64,000 nt of DNA from Gelatoporia subvermispora B. Lineage: Eukaryota; Basidiomycota; Agaricomycetes; Polyporales; Gelatoporiaceae. The position numbers and the translations under genes were made by a program. Positions 27,031-37,542 of the stretch are shown piece by piece. The notes below the pieces were generated by a model that saw only the letters and a list, made by a program, of their open reading frames with translations, was not told where the DNA came from and searched no databases. Each line of letters opens with the position of its first letter. The first letter of the stretch is position 1. The stretch lies in NCBI GenBank assembly GCA_000320605.2, contig KB445799.1, positions 458,036-522,035 of the forward strand, written 5' to 3'.

Positions 27031-27475
27031 ATGCGTTTGCCATGCTCCCAAACCACGGCGCGATATATATAATTCCTACCGTTCTCTTCGTCCGATCTTC
27101 AATGCTTAATCATTGAGATCGCTCAGTACCTGAATCTGGGCTCAATAATCGACCGAATACATCTCACAAGAGCTCACAGGTCGGACAGGGTCGGACGGGG
27201 AGATCAGCCCTTGCAGGTTCCTCCGCCTTGATCGAACTTGCTCAATATACATATAGCCTCATGGTCTCCCAACCTCTCCCAACCTGGCCCTGATCTGCCC
27301 TGATCGCCTCGGTCGGCGAAACTGCTCGCCGACGGAGATGCTCTGAGCAGATTTCGTTGAACATTCTCCCTTGGGTCTTGGAACGGCTCGACCTTCAGTT
27401 AAATCGACTCCCAATCCACGCTGGCCCAAGAGGTCTCACCTCTAGTCCCCTCGTTTCTTGCGACACTCCTTCGCT

Positions 27476-29242
27476 ATGCATCCTCCGGCAGCGTTCATCA
27501 TAGGTCTGCTCGCACTCCTTGCTGCGCCGGTACATGCTACGTCTCCATGTGAACAGGGCACGTACTCTACGAACGGCATGCAACCGTGTATTCAATGTCC
27601 TAGTGGCACTTATCAGCCATGTACGCCTGGATGTCTATCGTCGAACAAATGATGCTTATTTTCTGTCACCTCATGATTAGTCATTATTGCGACGTCCTGC
27701 ATACAAGCTCCGCCGGGAATGTATGTATCAGGGTCTGGTAGCACTGGAACCAGACCTTGTCCTGCGGGAACCTTCAGTGGCCTAGGGGCTTCGTCGTGCT
27801 CTACTTGTCCTGAGGGGTCGTTCAGCGGCTCAGCAGCTTCGTCGTGCACCCCTTGTCCCGAGGGGGCGTTCAGTCGTAAGTGTGATTTGTTCTGCGCAGC
27901 TTGGCTGTATCTAAGTCATATGCAGAGGCTGGTTCGGCGAGCTGCACGGCTGTCCCACCTGGATATTATGCAGATGCCGATGGGAATGAGTACCCTTGTC
28001 CTGTCAATACTTTCAATACGGGCTCTGCTCTTAGCTGCTCTCCCTGCCCTACCGGAACCATTAGTGGTGAGTCAAGCATATTCACTCAACGGATCGCATC
28101 TCATGGATCTTTCAGCATCTGGATCATCAAGCTGCACCAGTGTCCCTCCGGGATACTACATTTCCACTGATGGATCTGAGCTTCCCTGCCCGTCTGGCAC
28201 TTATGGCCTTGGTGGTAGCAGCGGCTGTACCGATTGCCCTGCTGGGACATACCAGAGCGGTAAACCTGATTTCGATCATGTCAAAAGTTATCCTCTAACT
28301 AGATTCACAGGCACTGGTGCATCGAGCTGCACTGCTATCGATCCCGGATACACCGCTAGCTCTGATGGGACTTCTCAGCTGTCATGCGGTCAGGGCTTCT
28401 ATAGCTCCGGCGGTACCTCAGGATGCACCATCTGCCCAGCTGGCTCGTCCTGCGCAGATGATGCCAACTCCGAGCCGGCGCCATGCGCACCCGGAACCTA
28501 CTCGAGCGACCTCGGCGCTCAAGCTTGCGCGTCTTGCGCGGCAGGCTTCTTCGTTGATTATTCGGGTGCTACAACTTGTTGCCAGTGGTAGGTCGAATCA
28601 CCTCTTCAATTAATCGCAACGAATTGACGGTTCTCCAGTTGCTCGGGTTTCAGCAGTGTAAGAGAGATTTACTGAGATTCTAGATTGAGAAGGCTTACAC
28701 GAAAAGCAGTCCTCGGGCCAGGCGCAATGCACGTCTCTGGTCTCCTCAACCGCGACATGCACGACGACTAACAACCAGTGCCGTACGTGTTTTTTACATT
28801 CATGTTACACAAGGCTCATTCATGCTTCCGGAACAGCGAGCGTTGGTGGACCGGTCCCATCGGGAGTGATTTACAGGCGTGCTAAGCCTCAGCGCACCAC
28901 GTGCCCTCAGGGACAGAAGAGCTGCCCCGTATACGGCCTGCAGGCCGGTAAAGTCAAGGGTTACGAATGCGTCGATGTAGAGAGCGACCTCGAGTCATGC
29001 GGTGGTTGTGTTTCCAGCGACTCTTCCCCAGGCCGGAGGGATGGCGACGGAGGCAGAGATTGCAGTGCGATCCCGAATGTCGACGCAGTCGAATGCCGCG
29101 CCGGGGCATGCCTTATTAGTGAGTTGGTCCCGCGTTGACAATCGAGCGGTGTCTAACTGTTCGTGCAGCTAAATGCGCAACTGGTTACATACTTTCACGC
29201 GATGGACAGACCTGTATTTCCGTCTTCAGCGAACAGCCTTGA
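27476..29242 (+). CDS. priA-like secreted cysteine-rich repeat protein
   Basis: Nine exons (27476-27620, 27681-27875, 27926-28066, 28116-28259, 28311-28587, 28639-28657, 28707-28782, 28837-29118, 29169-29242) join to 450 aa. After a signal peptide come about eight repeats of the GCC2/GCC3 (ephrin-receptor-like) type, CxxC...PxGTYS...GASSCT.CP, several bounded by introns in the same phase. The C-terminal 130 residues fit the PriA family: TTCPQGQKSCPVY, YECVDVESDLESCGGC, DCSAIPNV, VECRAGACLI and a final KCATGYILSRDGQTC. PriA-type proteins are expressed in mushroom primordia and hyphae; their molecular role is not settled. The ATG at 27476 is used because upstream in-frame sequence has no ATG. 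A broken copy lies just upstream. Confidence 0.85.
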
Positions 29243-29441
29243 GTCGAGTGCAACCTCATCCGACCCTGTACTTATCAATACAATCACGTAACAGACGGTT
29301 GAACCATATTTGTTCTTTCTGAGGTGACGGTCAGACGCAGCGAACAGTCTTGAACCGAGCACAACTTCATCCCACCCAAACTAATTCTAATGAGACGGTT
29401 TGGATCAGAGTTGTTATTTCTGAGATGACGGTCAGACGCAC
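29227..29441. repeat. Imperfect tandem duplication at the priA-like 3' end
   Basis: Two copies of a roughly 105-bp block. CAGCGAACAG plus the following GTGCAACCTCATCC-like stretch occurs at 29227 and again at 29338; the second half, ending in GTCAGACGCA, occurs up to 29339 and again at 29431-29440. The two halves are offset by 111 and 101 bp, so one copy has lost about 10 bp. The first copy includes the stop codon of the priA-like gene. Confidence 0.7.
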
Positions 29442-32424
29442 AGTTCGATTACATGACAGCATGGTCTTGCTCATATGATTGTCACAATATCGCGATGGCT
29501 CGCAGTGTGTGGCGCGGTCCCTGGAGTCTGAAGATCTGAAGTTTGCTGTATCGTGATCCTGACTACCGAATTGGATTTGGGTATTGGGCCCTTCAGCATA
29601 CAGGGATGTGGCGGATCTCTAAGCCTGACTTTATGGATCCTCCTTGGGTCCCGTTATACGTTCCAGCGTGTCGACATGCCCTTTCAAGAGGGCTGCTATT
29701 GGGAAGACCAAACTACTAGCATGACCGCTCCGGGCCTGTGCCCACAGTGCGACTCGTGGGTGCCTGGGTGTTTACGTAACGCTGACGGCCTCTCCCGAGC
29801 TCCCCCGAACGCGGCCATAGCAGCAGCCTCTACGTTTGCTTAGCATCGTGAAATTGACCGTCGATCCCCAGGACTGCACTCGTACAGCTCCAGACCCTTT
29901 GGTATTATAGAAGGGTCTATGTGATATCCATAACCAGCCTCCGACGGAGCAACGACATCAGCATCAACGCACAGCCATATATTATTCTCTTGGCAATCGA
30001 CCTGGTCTCGTATTCGACGGCGCAGTCGAAGATTCTCCCAACCAGATGCTCACCAGACAGATCGCAGAAGTTGAGCTAAATTGCACAAACTACGGTCAGT
30101 TCGCGTACGACAGTGAGACCACTGGCTGCAATCCCTGCGATCGAGAGACATCTGATCATTGGCTAAGCTCCTCTTTGCGACAGTCGCTGTCGGCCGTTTC
30201 ACACCTGGGTTTCGACAACCCGTTCATTGTAGTCTTCTGGAACATCTAATCTAGGTTCGTCTAGGCATCTCGGAGGGTCAATTGCATGTCACTCTGAATT
30301 TGCTTCGACATCCAGAGGTTGTGGACTACGTTCGGCTGCAAAGAAAGCGTTTCTCAAACCAGTGACTGTCAATCCTATCAGGTCTCTTGTCTTACATCCT
30401 CACTAGTCAGTCATCAGCATCAGCCTTCAGCATCGAAACGTAATACGAGTGTTATACGTCATCAGGCATCGACGGGTGTCTTAGCACTGTGTTGCATTGT
30501 CCAGTTGGAAGGTTGCGGACAGACAAGATGCGCCGAGGCACTCTCGAGGTTGACTGCCAGTGAAGCAATCTTCAATCGTGCACGACATACTTATCAGTGA
30601 GTCCGCGGCGATAATCCGTGCAGGCCTCCCTGCGCACACGTGCAATGCACCCCGTACACGTTCATGCACCATGCCGAGATGAGCAAAGGATCAGAACAAA
30701 GAAGTAAGCCTGTCGGCATTGCTCGCCGACTCGCTGCGACACGAAGACCCTCCTTGTCATGGAAGGCAGGTGACATTCCAACGTCACTCAGAGGTCTCCT
30801 TATTCCCGCTGTGTGTGAGATGCCCCGTTTGCATCCAATGACGGTGGCGGGGCATTTTTATAACATCGGGCATGCTTGATGAAACGGGCGCGTGGAAGTT
30901 CCCACAGCTATTACGGTGGCGATGATCAGCACCGGTTTTAAGACTGTTCCGACGAATACTGCGACTCAGAGTGGAGAAAGCGGTAACAATAATTTTATGT
31001 ATGTATCATCCTGCATGTTTTCACAAATTCAAAATTCCAGCCTCAATACGCACCGAGACGAACCAAGTTCTAGCTCACGGCCCACATCACACAGACTACA
31101 AGAAGCACCCGGGACAGCGCAGTACAACGCAGCGCCTTCGGCACCTTTGTGGAGCGTGCGGTAACGCTCAGTGTCATTTGACTGACGCCAGGTACCTGAA
31201 AAGAGCAAATTTCGTCGAAATAGGTCACGCATGTCAGGTACGCTCTCTAGCGTGGACACGAACTTCATTCGCATTAATCGGGTATCACTTCAATATTCTA
31301 CATAATTCACAAGGAGTAGCCTGACCTGAACGACACCACGACTCATGACGCATTCTCGAAGACTTCATACTAGGGACTCACTGCGCTGATAGAAACTAGC
31401 TGTCAGGAACAAGACCTCTGCGTGTCTATACTACTTCCCAAGCCTGTCAATATTATTAAATGAGCTCAGTAAGGGCCCTGGGACTAGTCTATCGGGAAGC
31501 ACACAGCCTTGAAGATTTGGTCATGACAGAGTTCACCTGGTCGCCAGTAATGACAGTGTGTCAGGCTTCCCTGTCACGCACCCATTTCTTGCACCTAGCC
31601 CCTCTTCGAGGAACCCTCTGACGGCTATAGGCATGAAGGACCACACATCGTATGAATAATGAGCGTTATTACTTGCGGTGCCGTTGCCCCGTGACACTCG
31701 CCCGGGCTCGTTGCTTGCCCTATAATAATATCTCCATTATACTGATCAGGGCCATCGTGTCCCTCATTCGCGCCTATCGCTTAAGACCCATACTGCGGAC
31801 TCAATCGGAAGCTCCAAGCTAGAAATAAACACTGTCCACGAAAGTCGGGTACTTGTCATTTCTGAAAGTAGCTGCGGGCCAATGGTATGGTGATCTGAGT
31901 CTTCCAGTCATGACGGGTCATTGTCATGTAAAGTTCGATGCTTCTGAACGCAGACGACACCATGCGACAGTGCTATCACAAGCACTTGTAATTTGGCTTG
32001 ATACCTCTTGACATTAATGACGGGCACTGGGCGGGACACTTCCCACCCGTAATTGTCTGCCATTGCGCAGTAGCCGAACCCACTTGTATGGGAATCAAGA
32101 GACACCATGATAGAACGCCGTTCCCGGGGGAACGTGTTACTCTTATTGGTCAGCCATAGACAGTGACCGAGAGAGCTGCTGTTTCATCCAACCACATGGA
32201 AAATAATTTGTATGAGTACGAATGCAACATACCCCCACACACTCTTCAGTGAAATAGAAGTCTAACCATCCCCCTCTTCTACAGTATGAATCCTCAAGCT
32301 ACTAAGAACTGATGATATCTACATGAGTATCAACCTGGTAGCACCGAGGGGACTTGAGAGACAAGCTGAGAGCGGCTCTGGAAGAAACCGATTAATGGTG
32401 GAAGATCGGCACCAATCGACAGAC
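29442..32424. other. Gene-poor stretch with probable relics
   Basis: About 3 kb with low coding signal on both strands apart from the possible cysteine-rich relic at 30046. No terminal repeats, transposase or reverse-transcriptase motifs were recognised. Confidence 0.4.
30046..30249 (+). pseudogene. Possible relic of a GCC2/GCC3-type cysteine-rich gene
   Basis: A 67-residue frame contains CTNYGQFAYDSETTGCNPC, the spacing of one GCC2/GCC3 repeat as in the priA-like protein 1 kb upstream. No signal peptide and no neighbouring repeats in frame. It may be a remnant of a third copy; a chance match is also possible. Confidence 0.3.
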
Positions 32425-32722
32425 TCACCATGCGTTGTGATAGTCACAATTTATTGACATCACGTCGGCGGAAACATGCAACGATGAGCCGCTGTAGCAC
32501 GAAAGTGAGCGAGGAACCGATCAAAGTGACCAAGGTAGATAGCACTTACCATGTTTCATCAACATAGACATCGTCGAAAGTGCTGGTGATGTACATTATG
32601 ACACCATTTCCAGGCATCTCAGAGAAGCCAGGCGGCTCCTCAAGAGGGGGGGTGGCGACCGCAAGGACGGAGAAGAGAGACAGCGCGACGACTGGAGAGG
32701 GCGCTTTTGGTTTCATACGCAT
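32425..32722 (-). CDS. Small secreted protein, 79 aa
   Basis: Two exons (32722-32550 and 32491-32425) give 79 aa. The start MRMKPKAPSPVVALSLFSVLAVAT looks like a signal peptide; the mature part has two cysteines, one created at the splice site (ET-C-GSS) and one in SINCDYHNAW, the C-terminus. The intron splits a TG-N cysteine codon exactly as intron 1 does in the hydrophobins nearby, but the eight-cysteine pattern is absent. A TATA-like sequence lies about 60 bp upstream. The donor GTAAGT and acceptor CTACAG are strong. Function unknown; it could be a hydrophobin-derived remnant or an unrelated effector-like protein. Confidence 0.55.
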
Positions 32723-32780
32723 TGCTCAGAACGCCGACAAGGATGCAGGCTCAGTTGAGGATTGAGAAATCTCAAGTGAC

Positions 32781-32790
32781 CTTAAATATC
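32781..32790 (-). promoter_or_regulatory. TATA-like box of the 79-aa gene
   Basis: GATATTTAAG on the minus strand about 60 bp from the ATG at 32722. Confidence 0.4.
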
Positions 32791-35700
32791 CGCGAGGAGA
32801 AGGGGCGCTGCAAGTAGGCAATTAAGTCCCATAGGGCGAACGCGTAACATACCAGCCTCGTGTAGATGCCTCAATTCACCTCGACCTGAGAAGCTCACCC
32901 AGTTGACCGTAAGCGTGCACCACTTGCCAATCAAAAAGAGCACCCCTCGCATTCACTTCGCCGAAGGAACCACGCGAAGCGAAACGGGATCTGAACCTTC
33001 TCCACTTTCACGTCGACGCTTATATTCGAACCTTGGTGCCCCAAACTGCCGGTGGGGAATTTGAATTCAGAACAACCGAAACCTTGCTCGCTCGTTCCTA
33101 TTGGCTCCAAGTAAGGTCCAGTAGTGCGTGGAAACGGCGTTGTAATGCGGACCAGGAAAGTTATGTGGAGTCCGTACTCAGCCCGCACAGAATCAAGGCG
33201 ACACCGGAGGATAGGCGTGCGGAAAAACAACTGGTGTCAGACCGGCGCCGTGTCGCGACACGTGAATGGTATTGGGCCGGTCAGACGCTCGCCAAGAAGG
33301 GGTTGACAAGCTCACCAAGAGATGCTCCAATTATGGCATCAGGGAGGTGTCCAACGTAGCAGGTGCCCATGCAGTACCTTTATGACTCTGGGAGAGCGAA
33401 TCAGCCGTGGAGAATCTGACTCGCGTCAGACAGAAACTGACAGCCAGAATGTAAGTTAATTTGAATGGACTACCACTTGTTCAAGCTCCGAACAGTACCC
33501 GAACAGCATGATGGGAAGCTTCACGGACCTCTATTCGTCACAGCCCTGTGGTTGAATGTCCATCTAGATATAGCAAGTTATTAACATCAACGCCCACAAG
33601 ACGAGGTTATGTGACATCGATATTGTCTGCCCAGTGAATCGAGCGGGTGTACTGGAGTAGACTAGCGATGCTCTCAGGCCGCAACGAGAATAGCACTGAA
33701 TAGCCGAGCCACGCACTCGATCGACGGGCTGTAAGCAATGTCAACAGCGCGAATCAAACCTATCATCCCTTCTTTACGTCGGCCAATGAAGCCGATACTT
33801 TAGTATGAACGCCGTGGCCGTCAAGTAGTATGGGGTTTACCAAAGGTTGTCTAGAGCATGGCTGCATGGCAACGGTATCACAGTAGGTCAGTATGGTGAT
33901 TAGATCGCACCTCATGTAGCTAGAGAGAAACCCAGTCTTTCTGTAGCGAACTGAGCATTTCGGACTCAGCCATGGCTTGGACTTATGAATCAGCAAATCA
34001 CATCATTTGACACACCGATAGGCGTCCGATTGGCCTGTATGAGTTGCCTGTGGAACTGCAATGCACCGAGCTTGCAATAAGTCAGGACCAATGCTAGCTC
34101 CAGGGCGAGGAGGCCGACTATGACTTACCAATTCGATGACACCACCGTTGATGAGTATCTCACCCGACTGGAACTTGAAAGCATCCGCTGGCATCTCTAG
34201 TGGAGCTGGAGTATGCGAAGAAATCCCAGCGTAGATTGAACAGCCGGACCATAGTCCTCCAACGTCATTATAAAGGACACGACACGAGGTCTGGCAACAG
34301 CCGTTGATTTCATTCAGTTGCGCCGTATCTTTTAATCCTGAATATGAAATATACCATTTGGATGTAGTGCGCGTGAACCCGAGTCATCGAGTCGGCATCG
34401 TGAGGTGGAGCGCTGAGCTTTGTTCACGGTCTATAATTTCCGTGTTCAGGAAGACAGTGATGAAGTCACCGCCACGCGGCTTGGAGGATGCGATATCTAT
34501 GTACTGGCATTCTTAGGTGAGCAATCTGGCTAACCTGCAGGAACAGGGGGGCACGCGCCAACCTGAAACGGCGTCAAAGCGGAGATTGTGCCTCGATAGT
34601 CCTACTTGCGGTGTATTTTGCCGGCGCACAAGCACAGTACTATTCTGCGGTGAGTACCATGAGAGGATCCTGCATACTACTCATGCAACCACTTCTAGCA
34701 GAATCATCGTCCCGATTTGCCGCGGAAAGAATCTGGGAGTATCAATGATCATCGGATTGCTTCGTCATAGGTCCTATATCATTCCGACACATGTGCTGCG
34801 CCTTGCACGCATGCTGGTAGTGATGGGATCCAGGTCGCTTCCAGGTGTCGCGTGGAATGACTTGGAGTCAATTCACGTGATATATGAAAGCGACAGCTTC
34901 CCACACCCTTACCAGTGGTCTTCGATTTGGCAGAGTGTTTGCGAGTCATTTTGAGCAGTATCAGGCTGTGGGTTCGGTTAAGATGGACCTAGATGACAGG
35001 CTTTGCAACCCGTTGACATAATATATCTATTCACAAGACAAAGTTCACAGTGAGCATCTTGGGACCCCATCTACGTGTTGTCGAACACGCAATTCTGATG
35101 AACTCACATTGAAGTTATATTCACACTGCTCGCTGCAGATTAGTCAGCTTCCACTCAGAGGCCGTTGAGCTGCAAAGTTGGTTGCTCACATCGATAACCC
35201 TGAGGTCGGTCTCCCGTTCATTCGCTTGCATGGTCCGGTTGAGCAGAGAGATGTGTCGACTTTGTTGCCACCTTTGTTTCGACCCTAGGCGAACGGAGAG
35301 TCTGTTGAATCAGTCGCACTTCATCGCCAGCATAAGACCAGAGACCGGGCCGTGGAGCTGGCTCAAAAGCAGTGTGTCACAGTGTTAAGTTTAGTTATTG
35401 CACACCGGATCGAGCGACTTCACCAATGTCGGATGATATCCTACGGAATCATTTCGACAGCATGTAGCGGCCCGGGCATTGCAGAACTCTAGTTAATTCA
35501 CGTACGATGATAGCCATGAGTGCTTGGTGTTCTCATCTGTTGAGATTGCTGAGGCAGGCGAAGTCACACGTAAGATCATCGGCGTTTGCCGAGCCAGTCT
35601 ATCTATATTTCGATCGCAACGCTTCTCGCCGTATGGACTCCCACATGCCACGCCCGTAACATTCACTGTATCACCTAAGATCGTTTATTACAATGCACAG

Positions 35701-35921
35701 CTGGGATACAAACGCATACATGATGCTCTGATGCTGTTGTGGACAATTCCTATTCCCTCAGTTTTGGCTGCGTTCGTTCAGGTCCGTTCCGATCTCAACG
35801 GTATCTTAGCGAAGGAATAATCGCTCAGAAGCATCTCCACGAGTTCGAAATGGTGCATTACAGATTATATCAATCGTACAACATTCGAGTCCGTCAGTGT
35901 CAGATAACGTCGACCTCTACT
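32791..35921. other. Gene-poor stretch, no supported gene
   Basis: About 3.1 kb. A minus-strand frame around 34250-34000 can be spliced to a 60-residue peptide (SGEILINGGVIEL...) with good donor and acceptor but without a start context or a family match, so it is not called. Confidence 0.4.
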
Positions 35922-36373
35922 TTACAGGGGGAGATTCACGCAGCCGATCGCGATGAGGCCATCTGCGAAGCAAGGTTAGTTAAAAGGTCGTAGTAGAAGC
36001 AGGCAATATGGGGCTGCAGAGTCTTACTGAATGTGTTGTTCTCGCAGCACACAGGTTTTTCGGAGCTGCAAGGCGCCATCAGCACTATAAAACAAGTTCG
36101 GACAAGATTTACTCACCAGCTACTTCCATCACCAATTGCAGCAATAGGGGAGCAAGTGATGCCGATGGGGGTGCTGAGGTCCTGGAGGACGACCCCAACA
36201 CTGTTGAGCAGGCCCGACGCCGCCTCGCTGTTGGCGGGCTGCACAGACTTGCAGCACTGAACGGGGCCGGTGTTGCAGGTGCCGGCGTCGCCGGTGGAAC
36301 CACCTGGCATGGGGGTGGCAGTCGCAAGGGTGGCGAAGAAGGCGAAAGCGACGAAGGTGAGTTGAGAGAACAT
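35922..36373 (-). CDS. Hydrophobin, class I type (copy 2)
   Basis: Exons 36373-36117, 36065-36028 and 35962-35922 give 111 aa. Signal peptide MFSQLTFVAFAFFATLATAT, then the cysteines TC, QCCKS, ITC, SC, VCCENNTF, IGC, ending GLIAIGCVNLPL. The two introns fall at the same codon positions as in copies 1, 3, 4, 6 and 7. The N-terminal mature segment (MPGGSTGDAG) is Gly-rich. Secreted surface-coating protein by family. Confidence 0.9.
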
Positions 36374-36459
36374 GCCGTGTGACGGGAGGCGGCTCAGGTG
36401 CTGACGAGGACGGCTTGGACGGGGCTGTTTGATTGAGGTTTTTGGAGACATCACTCACC

Positions 36460-36469
36460 CTTTATATCT
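36460..36469 (-). promoter_or_regulatory. TATA box, hydrophobin 2
   Basis: GATATAAAG on the minus strand about 90 bp upstream of the ATG at 36373. Confidence 0.55.
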
Positions 36470-37542
36470 TCCCAAAAATGTACTACCGAGCTCGCCGATG
36501 AAGTCACTGCATCTCTCTGTATGTCATACTATGACGAAGAAAGTCATTCGTTGTAGGGTGTGCGCCACATAGACACTACACGTCACAGCCCGCCCCTCGC
36601 TCTGGACATTCTACACGCTTACGATCCACTGCATAGTTCTCCCTGGATCGTTGCTCCACTTGCGGAGAGTCAAGAACGCTGCTACGATAGCCGTCATATC
36701 ATAGGAGACTTGAGACGAAGCTCGAGGATTACGAGATGTGCCCAGGCGAGACATCCTTGCTGATTCACGGGCAGCATAGAGTGATCGTCATCACTATCCA
36801 GTATCAACCCCTAGCGTCATACCGGCCTTGAAAGTCCGATATCCACCGATCTTCAGTACGAAATGCACGAGATGGAGGTGGCCCGGCATGACGCAGAAAG
36901 ATGTCGTCGCAATTGGAGTTCCTACTCGAGATGGAGTCGTCCCATGCAGCTTCGAAGTAACCTGTCGCCCGCATCGGCAAAAATCATTGCTGGTCGTGAT
37001 ATTTGCACCCCGTTTTGGCATCAGGTCAGCACCTGTGGGGCGGTTGCTATGGCGAAGCCCATACAGCGAGGTGCCGCGCGAGGTGCCAGCAGCCACCACT
37101 GGGACCTCCAAACGCAATCGGCTGGTCACGGTACACCTCCGGTCCGCGGACGGATGAACCATCTGAGCTCCTAGCGAGAGAAGGTGAGGTCATCAGGGCC
37201 TAGAAAGAGACCCACCCACTGGTAGCAATTTCGAACGCAGCAACGTCGACTTGTGGGTCCGTGACTCCGTCGACCGGGCCACGACGATGGCCCATGCGCA
37301 ACACCTTCCAGTATCGCGTCTGCATCCCCGCTCGAGAGTAGCATTCACAAAGCTCTTCTAGTATGTGAACGCATAATGTTGTGAAGACATGTCATAACAG
37401 TGGTACGCATTAACTAGTGGTGGCAGAGTGGTGAACCAGACTATCTGTCGGTGCAATGTACTAACACATGATCTATACAACTGTCCGCGAGGATGCTAAC
37501 TCGATGCGATATGGAACCTGGTAAATGAAAGCAAACGGACAA
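36470..37542. other. Intergenic, no supported gene
   Basis: 1.1 kb between hydrophobin 2 and the 3' end of the large gene. Frames up to 122 codons are present on both strands but lack motifs and splice structure. Confidence 0.4.

Noticed and set aside
34000..34260. Spliced minus-strand peptide SGEILINGGVIEL...
   Set aside because: Donor and acceptor are good but no start, stop context or family support was found.
36794..37162. 122-codon minus-strand frame
   Set aside because: Overlaps equally long plus-strand frames, with no signal peptide, introns or domain.
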